DNA of 64,000 nt, from the NCBI GenBank assembly GCA_021229015.1, contig CM037779.1:1-64000 (forward strand), written 5' to 3'. Both the position numbers and the translations under genes were made by a program. Shown piece after piece: positions 1 to 12,749 of the stretch. This DNA is from Solen grandis. Taxonomy: Eukaryota; Mollusca; Bivalvia; Adapedonta; Solenidae. The first letter of the stretch is position 1. The number at the start of each line of letters is the position of its first letter. The notes beneath the pieces were generated by a model that saw only the letters and a list, made by a program, of their open reading frames with translations, searched no databases and was not told where the DNA came from.

Positions 1-2418
1 CCTAAAGCAAAAGTTTTTGGGGTTTTTTTTTTTTAGGATTTTCCCTAAAGCAAAATCTTTGGGTTTTTTATTTTATTATTTTTTTTTTTTTTTTTTTTCC
101 TAAAATTTTTTTTTTTTGTTGCAAGGCGGACAAAAAATTTTTAGGTTATTTCACTGGGTTTTGTTTCAATGATTTTCAAGCACCCTATGACGTCACATAC
201 GCACAGCTAAAAATAGTGAAAAATGTGTTCGCGCTCTACTGCCGTCATTTATGGTCGGATTTTCTTAAAATTTTTTCACAGATGGTGCAACTTGAATCAA
301 AGGTGTGCTATCCTGTCAGCTAAACCGAAATTCCAAAAAACCGAATTTCTGTGGCTAAAATAAGATTCGAACTTTGGACCGAAATTTCTTTTTTAGGATT
401 AAAGAGCTTCGGATGAGAAAAGAAAGTTGATATTTACACAGTTTGCAGTTCTGCAAAAGGGTCAACATATTTTTTTTAATCGTGACGTATTGACGTTGTG
501 ACGTCTTAGGCATACTTCTTAAATTTTCATTTTTGGGATATTTCGAATTATGCCAGTTGTTCAGAATAATGAAAATTTCGAGTTATGAAACTAACGTATG
601 CCCTTTTGAAGAAAAGCTCTTCAGCACCCTATGACGTCACATGACGTTCACAGCTAAAAATAGTGAAAAATAGTCTGTTAGCGTCTCTACAGGCCGTCAT
701 TTAGGGGGGTGCGGATTTTCTTCAAATTTTTCACAGATGGTAAAACTTGAAACTAAGGTGTGAATACCCTGTCAGCAAACCGAAATTCGAAAGACCGAAG
801 TTCTGGGGCTGAAATAAGATTCGAAACATAGGACCGAAAATTTCTTTTTTTTGGGATTAAGAGCTTCAGAATGATAAGAAAGTTGAAACCCTTACACAGT
901 TTGTAGTGCGACAGATTTCTACATATATTGTGAGTTGTGAGTCATATGACGTCATATGACGTCATAAGCATACTTCTTAATTTTCATATTAGGGCAATGT
1001 TTTTGGGACTTTGATCCCAAGTTGTTCAGAATATGAAAATTTAGAGTTATGAAAGTAAATTTATACGTTATGAACAAAGAGTTATCAGCACCCTTTACGT
1101 CATGTGACGTAAGAGCTAAAATAGTGAAAAATGGTGTTCACGCTTACGCCGCCATTTATGGTCGGAAATTTTCTTCAATTTTCACAGATTGTACTTTCTT
1201 GAAAAAAGGTGTGCATTCATGTCAGCAAACCCAAAATTCCAAAAATACCGAAGTTCTGTGGCTGAAATAAGATTCGAACATAGGCCCGAAAATTTCATTT
1301 TAGGATTAAAGGCCCTTCTGATGAAATAGAAAGTTGTAAAACTTACACAGTTTGCAAGATCTTCTAATTTCTTAACATATTTAGAGTGTGACGTTCAAAT
1401 GTCGTATGTGACGTCATAAGCATACTTTTTTCTTTTCTTTTTAGCGCACTGATTTCGACATGTGCCAGTTTTTCAGAATATATGAAAATTTCAGATTTTA
1501 TGACAACAAAGTATGCGCTTTTGAACAAAGGCACCCTTCAGCAAACCTATGACGTCATGTGACGTCTGAGCTAAAAATAGTGAAAAAGGGTTTGTAAACG
1601 CTCTACAGCCGCCATTTATGGTAGGAATTTTCTTCAAATTTTTACAGTTTTGTACATCTTGAAACTAAGGTGTTCATATCCTGTCAGCAAAACCGAAATT
1701 CGAAAAACCCAAATTTCTGTTGCTGAAATATGACTCGAACATAGGCCCGAAAATTTCATTTTTGGATTAAAGAACTTCAGGATGAGATAGAAAGTTGAAA
1801 ATCCCCACAGTTGCATTTTGGGCGCATTTCTACAAATATTTTGAATCGTGACGTCATAGGACGTAATATGCTTACCCTTAATTTTAATTTGGGGCAAGAT
1901 TTCGACATGATGCCAGTTGTTCAGAATAATGAAAATTTCAGAGGTTTTTGCAGTAAAGTATGCGCTTTTGAGCAACAGTTTTTCGCCCCTATGATGTCCC
2001 CTGACGTCAGAGCTGAAAATAGTAAAAAAGGGTTATTCGCGCTTTTACAGCCCCCAAAAATTTATGATAAGATTTTCTTCAAATTTTTAGAGGGGTACAT
2101 TTTGCACTAAGGTGTGAATATTTTGTCACCCAAAACCCTTAAATTCCTAAAAACCGAAGTATTGTGGCTGAATAAGATTCAAACATAGAACTTTAAACTA
2201 GAAATCAATTTTGCAGTCATGCCCTTACGTCATATGACATCTGTTACGTCACAGACTAATTCTTAGTCTTTCATTTGCATGATTTCGGAATTTAAGTCAA
2301 TTTTTCAGCTGAACATGAAATACTCCCAGAGGTGAGTCATTACATAATATTTCTATCTCTGCTTTTTGCATTAAACAGCTTGCAGAAAGTCCTATCATCG
2401 TTTCACGAATGACTCTTT
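1..2418 (+). mobile_element. A-lineage Helentron-like non-autonomous element, error-rich copy
   Basis: The first 110 bases hold two badly corrupted copies of the 5' hairpin region (CCTAAAGC..., TTGGG, T-runs). A-lineage tandem units follow, each opening with a TATGACGTCA cluster. The conserved tail (TGAGTCAT, TTTTTGCATTA, GCAGAAAGTCCTATCAT) runs to about 2,418. The order of diagnostic unit variants (ACTAACGTA, then TGTAGTGCGACAG, then GACAACAAAG, then CACCTGACG/CCCTGACG) is the same as at 27,978-30,327, so the two are copies of one element. Single-base losses and homopolymer gains are frequent relative to that copy. The terminal CTAG is not readable (GACTCTTTG instead). Confidence 0.7.
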
Positions 2419-2439
2419 GTTCTTCTTCTTCTTATTATT

Positions 2440-2466
2440 AGGACTTTCTGCTAAAGCAGAAAGTCC
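2440..2466 (+). repeat. 5' terminal hairpin of Helentron-like element
   Basis: AGGACTTTCTGC and GCAGAAAGTCCT form 12-bp arms around a short loop, preceded by TTATTATT. The loop has lost one base relative to the common CTAAA form. It marks the left end of the element that ends at 4,464. Confidence 0.75.
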
Positions 2467-4464
2467 TTTTTTGGGTTTTTTATGTTTATTATTATTTTAT
2501 TATTTTTTTCTTCTTTAATAAACGCTTATTTTTTATATGTTGCAATAGTCCCCAGGACGATGAAAAATTTTTTTGGTTATTAGTCAAGTGGAAAGGGAAA
2601 TTTTGATTTCAATGATTTTCAGCACCCTAATGGGCGTCACATGACGTACAGCTAAAAAATAGTGAAAAAGGTGTTCGCGCTCTACAGCCGTCATTTATGG
2701 TCGGATTTTCTTCAAATTTTTACAGATGGTACATCTGAATCAAAGGTGTGGCATATCATGTCAGCTACCGAAATCGAAAGACCGAAGTTCTGTGGCTGAA
2801 ATAAGATTCGAACATAGGACGAAAATTTCATTTTAGGATAAAAAGAGCTTAGGATGAGATAGAAAGTTGAAACTTACACAGTTTGCAGGTCTGCAGAATT
2901 TCTACAAATATTTTGAGGCGTGACGTCATATGACGTCATGTGACGTCATAAGCATACTTCTTAATTTTCATTTTAGGGCAATGATTTCGACATGATGCAG
3001 TTGTTCAGAATAATGAAAATTTCAGAGTTATGAAAGGAAAGTATGCGCTTTTGAACAAAGCATCTTCAGCACCCTATGACGTCATGTGACGTCACAGCTA
3101 AAAATAGTGAAAAAAGGTGTTCGCGCTCTACAGGGGGCCGTCATTTTGGTCGGATTTTCTTCAAATTTTTACAGATGGTATCTCTTGAATCAAAGGTGTG
3201 CATATCCTGTCAGCTAACCGAAATTCCGAAAGACCGAAGTTCTGTGGCTGAAATTAAGATTCGAACATAGGACCGAAAATTTCATTTAGGATAAAGAGCT
3301 TCAGGATGAGATGGAAAGTGAAACTTACACAGTTTGCTGTTCTGCAGAATTTCTACAAAAATTTTGAGTCGTGACGTCATATGAAAGTCATGTGACGTCA
3401 TAAGCATACTTCTTAATTTTCATATTTGGGCAATGATTTCGACATGATGCCAATTGTTCAGAATAATGAAAATTTCAGAGTTATGAAAGCAAGTATGCGC
3501 TTTTGAAGAAAAGCATCTTCAGCACCCTATGACGTCACATGACGTCACAGCAAAAATTGTGAAAAATGGTGTTTACGCTCTACAGCCGTCTTTTATGGTC
3601 GGATTTTCTTCAAAATTTTCACAGATGGTACATTTTTGAACTCAGGTGTGCATATCCTGTCAATACCGAAATTCCCAAAGACCGAGTCTGTGGCTGAAAT
3701 AAGATTCGAACATAGGACCGATAATTTCATTTTTAGGATTAAAGACTTCAGGATGAGATAGAAAGTTGAAACTTACACAGTTGACAGTTCTGCAGAATTT
3801 CTACATATATCTTGAGTCTTGACGCAAATGACGTCATGTGGACGTCATAAGCATACTTCTTAATTTTCATATTTGGCAATGATTTTGACATGATGCCAGT
3901 TGTTCAGAAATAACGAAAATTTCAGAGTTATGACAGTAAAAATGCCCTTTTGAACAAAAGCTCTTTAGACACATATGACGTCATGTGACGTCAGAGCTAA
4001 ATATAGTGAAAAATGGTTGTTCACGCTCTACAGCGCTATTTATGGTCGGATTTTCTTCAAATTTTTTACAGATGGTACATCTTGAAAGTTAGGTGTGCAT
4101 ATCCTGTCAGCTAATCGAATTCGAAAGACCGAGTTCTGTGGCTGAAATTAGATTCGAACATAGGACCGAAAATTTCATTTTAGGATTAGAGAGCTTCAGG
4201 ATGAGATAGAAGTGAAACTTAAACAGTTTGCAGTTCTGCAGAATTTCTACATATGTTTTGAGTTATGAATCATATGACGTCATGTGACGTCACAGACTAA
4301 TACTTAGTTCTTATCATTTGCACTAATTTCGGAATATAATGTCATTGTTCAGCATGAACATGAAATACTACAGAGGTGAGTCATTACATGAAACTTCTAT
4401 CTCTGCTTTTTGCATTAACACAGCTTGCAGTAAGTCTATCATTCGTTTTCAGAATGACATCTAG
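2467..4464 (+). mobile_element. A-lineage element, about 2.0 kb, ends in hairpin and CTAG
   Basis: The head (CTTCTTTAATAAACGC, TTGCAATAGTCC) is followed by about four A units of roughly 450 bp and the conserved tail. The 3' terminus is a TCATTCG/GAATGA stem-loop and CTAG at 4,461-4,464, then TTATTATT. Unit order and variants (TTGAGGCGTGACG, then GAAAGTCATG/GAAGTCATG, then GAATTCCCAAAG, then an AGTTAGGTGTG unit) match 10,687-12,668 and 39,699-41,690. All three are therefore copies of one multi-unit element rather than independent arrays. Indels are common here, as elsewhere in the first 8 kb. Confidence 0.75.
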
Positions 4465-6283
4465 TTATTATTATTTATTCTTTTTTTCTTCCTAACTAAA
4501 CGCTTATTTTTCTATGTTGCAATACTCTAGGACGATGAAATTTTTATGAACTTATTAGCCACGTCAGGAAATTTTGATTTCTATGATTTTCATATGCCTA
4601 TGACGTCATATGACGTCACATTTGAAATATGCTACAAAAGTTTTGTACGCGGTTACAGCCATTGTTTGTGAAACCGATTTTCATCAAATTTTCACAGATT
4701 GTGTATATTAAGTTCTAGTTGTGCATCCGGTGTCCGTTTTTCAAAATTCGAAAAGTCCATGGTTCTATAGCGAATCCAAGTTCGAACCAGGTCGTAATTT
4801 TTAAATGCTTATAAATCTGTCCTATTTAAGAAAGAAAGTTGATATTTAGTCAGTATATAGGTCTCTAGAAGTTTTAAAAATTTTGTGAAAATATTTCCCA
4901 TTATGACGTCACGTGACGTCATTATATGATAATGTATTTCTAATATTAACAAGAATATGTCTATATGTTGAAATTGTCGAAGGCAATGAAATTTAAAGGA
5001 ACACATGCTTCAAATGCTGAAATTTTGATTTCTATGATTTTCATTATGCACTATGACGTCATATGACGTCACACTGGAATATGCAACAAAAGTTTGTACG
5101 CGGTCTACAGCCATTGTTTATGAACGATTTTCATCAAATTTCACAGAATGTGTATGTTAAGTTCTAGTTGTGCATCCCGGTTGTCCGTTTTTCAAAATTC
5201 GAAAAGTCCAAGGTTCTATAGCGATTCCAAGTTCGAACCAAGGTCGTAATTTTCAAATTCTTATAAAATCGGTCCTATTTGAGATAGAAAGATGATATTG
5301 GGTCAGTATATAGGTCTCTGGAGTCTTTAACATTTTGTGGAAAATAAATGTCATATGACGTCACGTGACGTCATTATATGATAATGAATTTCTAATTCTA
5401 ACAAGATTATTTTATATCTTGAAATTTATGAAGGGCAATGAAAAATTAATGCGCGTGCTTCAGATGCTGTAATTTCGATTTCAAGATTTTCAGAAGCCTA
5501 TGACGTCATATTACGTCACATTTGAAATTGACTACGAAAGTTTGTACACGGTCCAGAGCCATTATAATGGGCCGATTTTCATCAAATTTTCACAGAATGT
5601 GTATATTAAGTTCTAGTTGTGCATCTCGTTGTCCGTTTTTCAAAATGCGAAAAGTTCCATGGTTCTATAGCGATTCCAAGATTCAAACCAAGGTCGTAAA
5701 TTTTTAAATGCTTATAAAAATCGGTCTTTTTGGGGATAGAAAAGTGATATTTGGTCAGTATATAGGTCCCTAAAAGCTTTAAAATTTTTTGAAAATAAAT
5801 TTTCATATGACGTCCCCGGAGTCCCTTATATGATAATGTATTTCTTTAAAATTTTTAAAAAGGTATTTCTATATATTGAATGGTCGAAGGGCAATGAAAA
5901 TTTTAAGACAAAAGATTCAGACACTGAAAATTTCGATTTCAAAAATTTTCAGAAACCTATGGGTCATATGGGCGTCACTTGAAATTGGGCTAGAAAGTTT
6001 GTACACGGTCCAGAGCCATTATTAATGGGCCGATTTTCATCAAATTTTTTACAGAATGTGTATATTACGTTTTATTGTTTATACCGGTGTCCAGTTTTTA
6101 AAAATTCGAAAAGTCCAAGCATCTATGGCGGTTTCCAAGATTCAAACCCAAAGGCCGTCAATTTTTAAATGCTTTAAAAACTGTCCTATTTGAGATAGAA
6201 AGTTAAAATTTTGTCAGTTAGTAGGTCTCTGGGAGTCTTAACATTATGTGAAAATAACGTCATATGACGTCCCCGTGACGTCA
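4465..6283 (+). mobile_element. B-lineage tandem array (left half of a B-A composite)
   Basis: After (ATT)n and a CTTCCTAACTAAACGC head there are four B units, spaced about 450 bp, with CRE clusters near 4,600, 5,052, 5,501 and 5,957. B units carry TTTGTACGCGGT, TCTAGTTGTGCATC, GATTCGAACC and end in TGACGTCACGTGACGTCA. The array stops at CGTGACGTCATTTTTTTATTATT, where an A-type head begins. That junction recurs near 14,799, 26,875, 31,757, 34,464 and 48,180. Confidence 0.75.
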
Positions 6284-8645
6284 TTTTTTTATTATTATTA
6301 TTTTTTTCTTCTTCCTAACAAAGCTTTTTTTAAATTATGTTGCATAGTCCTAGGACGATGAAATTTTTATGGGTTATTAGTCACGTGAGGAAATTTTGAT
6401 TTCATTTGATTGTCAGAAACGCTATGACGTCCCATAACGTCACAGCTAAAAATAGAAAAAAATTTGTTGTTCGCGCTCTACAGCCGTCATTTAGGGTGGG
6501 AAATTTCTTAAAATTTTCACAAATAGTAAAATCTTAAAACTAAGGTGTACATATCTGTCAGCTAACCGAAATTTTCCGAAAGGGACCAAAAGTTCTGTGG
6601 CAAAAAATAAATTCAAATAGGACCGAAAATTTCATTTCAGCATTATAGAGCTTCAGGATGAAATAGTTTTAGTTTAAAAACTTACACAGTTTCCCAGTTC
6701 TTCAAAAATTTCTTAATATATTTTGAGTCGTGACGTCATTTTGACGTCATGGGGACGTCCTAAGCATACATCTGAATTTTCCTTTTAAAGGGCCCAATGA
6801 TTTCGAAAATGATGCCGTTGTTCCGAAAAATTTGAAAATTTCAGATTTTTATGCCAGAAATGGATGGGCTTTTGAAAAAAAGAAATCTTCAGCACCCTAT
6901 GACGTCATGTGACGTAAAAGTTAAAAAGGGTGAAAAATGGTGTTCACGCTTACCCCGCCATTTATGGTCGAATTTTCTTCAAATTTTCACAGATGGTATA
7001 TTTGAAACTAAGATATGTATATCCTTTAAGCTAACCGAATTCCGAAAGACGAAGTTCTGTGGCTGAAATAAGATTCGAACATAGGACCGAAAATTTCATT
7101 TTAGGATTAAAGAGCTTCAGGATGAGATAGAAAGTTGAAATACTTACAGTTTGCCGTTCTGCAGAATTTCTACAAATATTTTGAGTCGTGACGTCATAAG
7201 CATACTTCTTAATTTTTATTTTAGGACAATGATTTCGACATGATGCCAGTTGTTCAGAATAAGGAAAATTTCAGATTTATACAGTAAAGTTATACATTTT
7301 TGAGCAAAAAACATTTTCAGCACCTATGACGTCATGTGACGTTAGAGCTAAAAATAGTGAAAAATGGGTGTTCACGCTCTACAGCTGCCATTTATGTCGG
7401 ATTTTCTTAAAATTTCACAGATTTTACATCTTGAAAACTAGGTGTGCATATCCTGTCAGCTAACCGAATTCCGAAAGACCGAAGTTCTGTGGCTGAAATA
7501 GATTCGAACATGGGACCGAACATTTTCATTTTAGGATTAAAGAGCTTCAGGATGAGATAGAAAGTTTGAAACTTACACAGTTTGCAGTTCTGCATAATTT
7601 CTTAATATATTTGAGTCGTGACGGTCAAATGTCGTTATGTGACGTCATAAGCATACTTTTAATTTTCATATTCAGGGCAATGATTTCGACATGATGTCAG
7701 TTGTTCAGAATAATGAAAATTTCAGTGTTATGACAGTACAAGTATGAGCTTTTGAACAAAGCATCTTCAGCACCTATGACGTCCTGTGACGTCAGAGCTA
7801 AAATATTGAAAACATGGTGTTCGCGCTCTAACAGCCGCCGTTTATGGTCGGATTTTCTCAAATTTTCACAGAGTTGGTACACCTTGAACTAAGGTGTGCA
7901 TAATCCTGCAGCTAACGAAAATTCGAAAAAACCGAGTATCTGTGGTGAAATAAGATTCGAACATAGGACCAAAATTTTCATTTTAGGATTGAAGAGCTTC
8001 AGGATGAGATAGAAAGTTGAAATTACACAGTTTGCAGTTCTGCAGCATTTTCAAATATTTTGAATCGTGACGTCATTGGACGTCATAAGCATACCACTTA
8101 TTTTTAATTTGGGGCAATGATTTCGACATGATGCAGTTGTTCAGAATAATGAAAATTTTCAGAGTTATTGCAGTAAAGTGTGCGCTTTTGAAGCAACAGC
8201 ATTTTCAGCACCCTATGACGTCACGTGACGTCAGAGCTAAAATAGTGAAAATGGTATTCGCGCTCTACAGCCCCCATTTGTGATCAGATTTTCTTCAATT
8301 TTTTACAGACGGTACATCTTGAAACTTAGGTGTGAATATTTTGTCAGCTAACCTTAATTCCGAAAAACGAAGTATTGTGGCTGAAGCAAGATTCGAACAT
8401 AGGCCCTTTAAACTAGAAATCAAGTTTGCAGTCATGTCCTGACGTCATATAACATCATGTTACGTCACAGACTAATACTAAGTTCTTATCATTTGCACTA
8501 ATTTCGGAATATAATGTTCAATTGTTTAGCATGAACATGAAATACTACCAGAGGTGAATCATTACATGAAACTTCTATTTCCTGCTTTTTGCATTAACAC
8601 AGCTTGCAGAAAGTCCTATCATTCGTTTTCACGAATGACATCTAG
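6284..8645 (+). mobile_element. A-lineage array (right half of a B-A composite), ends in CTAG
   Basis: An (ATT)n tract and A head precede units opening near 6,422, 6,895, 7,322, 7,775 and 8,214, then the conserved tail. The 3' end has GCAGAAAGTCCTATCAT, the stem TCATTCG/CGAATGA, and CTAG at 8,642-8,645, followed by TTATTATTATT. There is no 5' hairpin at the left edge, so this is either the right part of a composite whose left part is the B array, or an insertion whose own 5' end was lost. Confidence 0.75.
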
Positions 8646-8659
8646 TTATTATTATTATT

Positions 8660-8688
8660 AGGACTTTCTGCCTAAAGCAGAAAGTCCT
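8660..8688 (+). repeat. 5' terminal hairpin
   Basis: Perfect 12-bp arms AGGACTTTCTGC and GCAGAAAGTCCT flank the loop CTAAA, followed by ATTGGGTTTGTTATGTTT and (ATT)n. It lies in the (ATT)n tract immediately right of the preceding CTAG. Confidence 0.85.
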
Positions 8689-10686
8689 ATTGGGTTTGTT
8701 ATGTTTATTATTATTATTATTCTTTTCTTCTTCCTAACTAAACGCTTATTTTGATATGTTGCAATGGACCTAGGACGATGAAATTTTTATGGCTTATTAG
8801 TCACGGGAGGAAATTTTGATTTCAATGATTTTCAGCACCCTATGACGTCACATGACGTCACAGCTAAAAACAGTGAAAAATGGTTTTCGCGCTCTACAGC
8901 CGTCATTTATGGTCGGATTTTCTTCAAATTTTCACAGATGGTACATCTTGAATCAAAGGTGTGCATATCCTGTCAGCTAACCGAAATTCCGAAAGACCGA
9001 AGTTCTGTGGCTGAAATAAAATTCGAACATAGGACCGAAAATTTCATTTTAGGATTAAAGAGCTTCAGGATGAGATAGAAAGTTGAAACTTACACAGTTT
9101 GCAGTTCTGCAGAATTTCTACAAATATTTTCAGTCAGAACGTCATATGACGTCATGTGACGTCATAAGCATACTTCTTAATTTTCATTTTAGGGCAATGA
9201 TTTTGACATGATGCCAGTTGTTCAGAATAATGAAAATTTCAGAGTTATGAAAGTAAAGTATGCGCTTTTGAACAAAAGCATCTTCAGCACCCTATGACGT
9301 CACATGACGTCACAGCTAAAAATAGTGAAAAATGGTGTTCGCGCTCTACAGCCGTCATTTATGGTCGGATTTTCTTCAAATTTTCACAGATGGTACATCT
9401 TGAAACTAAGGTGTGCATATCCTGTCAGCTAACCGAAATTCCGAAAGACCGAAGTTCTGTGGCTGAAATAAGATTCGAACATAGGACCGAAAATTTCATT
9501 TTAGGATTAAAGAGCTTCAGAATGAGACAGAAAGTTGAAACTTACACAGTTTGTAGTGCGACAGAATTTCTACATATATTTTGAGTCGTGACGTCATAGG
9601 ACGTCATGTGACGTCATAAGCATACTTCTTAATTTTCATATTGGGGCAATGATTTCGACATGATGCCAGTTGTTCAGAATAATGAAAATTTCAGAGTTAT
9701 GAAAGTAAAGTAAACGCTTTTGAACAAAAGAATTTTCAGCACCCTTGACGTCATGTGACGTCAGAGCTAAAAATAATGAAAAATGGTGTTCACGCTCTAC
9801 AGCCGCCATTTATGGTCGGATTTTCTTCAAATTTTCACATTGTACATCTTGAAACTAAGGTGTGCATATCATGTCAGCTAACCGAAATTCCGAAAGACCG
9901 AAGTTCTGTGGCTGAAATAAGATTCGAACATAGGACCGAAAAATTCATTTTAGGATTAAAGAGCTTCAGGATGAGATAGAAAGTTGAAACTTACACAGTT
10001 TGCAGTTCTGCAGAATTTTACATATGTTTTGCGTTATGAGGTCATATGACGTCATGTGATTTCATAAGCATACTTCGTAATTTTCATTTTAGAGCAATTA
10101 TTTCGACATGATGCCAGTTGTTCAGAATAATGAAAATTTCAGAGTTATGACAACAAAGTATGTACTTTTGAACAAAAGCATCTTCAGCACCCTATGACGT
10201 CATGTGACGTCTGAGCTAAAAATAGTGAAAAATGGTTTTAACGCTTTACAGCCGCCATTTATGGTCAGATTTTCTTCAAATTTTCACAGATGGTACATCT
10301 TGAAAGTTAGGTGTGCATATCCTGTCAGCTAATCGAAATTCCGAAAGACCGAAGTTCTGTGGCTGAAATAAAATTCGAACATAGGACCGAGAATTTCATT
10401 TTAGGATTAGTGAGCTTCAGGATGAGATAGAAAGTTGAAACTTAAACAGTTTGCAGTTCTGCAGAATTTCTACATATGTTTAGAGTTATGATATCATATG
10501 ACGTCATGTGACGTCACAGACTAATACTTAGTTCTTATCATTTGCACTAATTTCGGAATATAATGTAATTTTCAGATGAACAAAACTACCAGAGGTGAGT
10601 CATTACATGAAACTTCTATCTCCTGCTTTTTGCATTAACACAGCTTGCAGAAAGTCCTATCATTCGTTTTCACGAATGACATCTAG
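8689..10686 (+). mobile_element. A-lineage element with complete 5' and 3' termini
   Basis: With the hairpin at 8,660 this is a complete element of about 2.03 kb. It has a head, A units opening at about 8,842, 9,294, 9,746 and 10,198 (452-bp spacing), and the conserved tail with TGAGTCAT. The 3' stem is followed by CTAG at 10,683-10,686 and TTATTATTC. The 5' outer arm AGGACTTTCTGC is the exact complement of GCAGAAAGTCCT before the 3' stem. It contains no transposase-sized ORF, so it must depend on another element. Confidence 0.8.
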
Positions 10687-12668
10687 TTATTATTCTTTTC
10701 TTCTTCCTAACTAAACGCTTATTTTTATATGTTGCAATAGTCCTAGGACGATGAAATTTTTAGGGCTATTAGTCACGTGAGGAAATTTTGATTTCAATGA
10801 TTTTCAGCACCCTATAACGTCACATGACGTCACAGCTAAAAATAGTGAAAAATGGTGTTCGCACTCTACAGCCGTCATTTATGGTCGGATTTTCTTCAAA
10901 TTTTTACAGATGGTACATCTTGAATCAAAGGTGTGCATATCCTGTCAGCTAACCGAAATTCCGAAAGACCGAAGTTCTGTGGCTGAAATAAGATTCGAAC
11001 ATAGGACCGAAAATTTCATTTTAGGATAAAAGAGCTTCAGGATGAGATAGAAAGTTGAAACTTACACAGTTTGCAGTTCTGCAGAATTTCTACAAATATT
11101 TTGAGGCGTGACGTCATATGATGTCATGTGACGTCATAGGCATACTTCTTAATTTTCATTTTAGGGCAATGATTTCGACATGATGCCAGTTGTTCAGAAT
11201 AATGAAAATTTCAGAGTTATGAAAGGAAAGTATGTGCTTTTGAACAAAAGCATCGTCAGCACCCTATGACGTCATGTGACGTCACAGCTAAAAATAGTGA
11301 AAAATGGTGTTCACGCTCTACAGCCGCCATTTATGGTCGGATTTTCTTCAAATTTTCACAGATGGTACATTTTGAATCAAAGGTGTGCATATTCTGTCAG
11401 CTAACCGAAATTCCGAAAGACCGAAGTTCTGTGGCTGAAATAAGATTCGAACATAGGACCGAAAATTTCATTTTAGGATAAAAGAGCTTCAGGATGAGAT
11501 GGAAAGTTGAAACTTACACAGTTTGCAGTTCTGCAGAATTTCTACAAAAATTTTGAGTCGTGACGTCATATGAAGTCATGTGACGTCATAAGCATACTTC
11601 TTAATTTTCATATTTGGGCAATGATTTCGACATGATGCCAGTTGTTCAGAATAACGAAAATTTCAGAGCTATGAAAGCAAAGTATGCGCTTTTGAACAAA
11701 AGCATCTTCAGCACCCTATGACGTCACATGACGTCACAGCAAAAAATAGTGAAAAATGGTGTTTACGCTCTACAGCCGTAATTTATGGTCGGATTTTCTT
11801 CAAATTTTCACAGATGGTACATTTTGAAACTCAGGTGTGCATATCCTGTCAACTAACCGAAATTCCCAAAGACCGAAGTTCTGTGGCTGAAATAAGATTC
11901 GAACAAAGGACCGATAATTTCATTTTAGGATTAAAGAGCTTCAGGATGAGATAGAAAGTTGAACTTACACAGTTTACAGTTCTGCAGAATTTCTACATAT
12001 ATCTTGAGTCTTGACGTCATATGACGTCTTGTGACGTCATAAGCATACTTCTTAATTTTCATTTTTGGGCAATGATTTTGACATGATGCCAGTTGTTCAG
12101 AATAACGAAAATTTCAGAGCTATGACAGTAAAATATGCCCTTTTGAACAAAAGCATCTTTAGCACACTATGACGTCATGTGACGTCAGAGCTAAATATAG
12201 TGAAAAATGGTGTTCACGCTCTACAGCCGCTATTTATGGTCGGATTTTCTTCAAATTTTCTCACAGATGGTACATCTTGAAAGTTAGGTGTGCATATCCT
12301 GTCAGCTAATCGAAATTCCGAAAGACCGAAGTTCTGTGGCTGAAATAAGATTCGAACATAGGACCGAAAATTTCATTTTAGGATTAGAGAGCTTCAGGAT
12401 GAGATAGAAAGTTGAAACTTAAACAGTTTGCAGTTCTGCAGAATTTCTACATATGTTTAGAGTTATGATATCATATGACGTCATGTGACGTCACAGACTA
12501 ATACTTAGTTCTTATCATTTGCACTAATTTCGGAATATAATGTCAATTGTTCAGCATGAACATGAATACTACAGAGGTGAGTCATAACATGAAACTTCTA
12601 TCTCCTGCTTTTTGCATTAACACAGCTTGCAGAAAGTCCTATCATTCGTTTTCACGAATGACATCTAG
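10687..12668 (+). mobile_element. A-lineage element, 1.98 kb, ends in CTAG
   Basis: The head begins after TTATTATTC. Four A units open near 10,812, 11,266, 11,718 and 12,170, and the tail ends in the TCATTCG/CGAATGA stem and CTAG at 12,665-12,668. Internal variants match 39,699-41,690 and 2,467-4,464 in the same order. The terminal CTAG is followed directly by TT and the next 5' hairpin. In a nested model its own 5' hairpin would lie further left. Confidence 0.8.
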
Positions 12669-12670
12669 TT

Positions 12671-12749
12671 AGGACTTTCTGCCTAAAGCAGAAAGTCCTA
12701 TTGGGTTTGTTATGTTTATTAGGACTTTCTGCCCTTTCGGCAGAAAGTC
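12671..12749 (+). repeat. Two 5' hairpins in tandem
   Basis: The first hairpin (12,671-12,699, loop CTAAA) has perfect 12-bp arms. After ATTGGG and TTTATT comes a second (12,721-12,749) with loop region CCCTTTCGG, whose inner arm reads GCAGAAAGTCAT, mismatched to the outer arm. Each is preceded by TT. Two left ends before one body fit insertion of one element into the (ATT)n of another. Confidence 0.8.
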
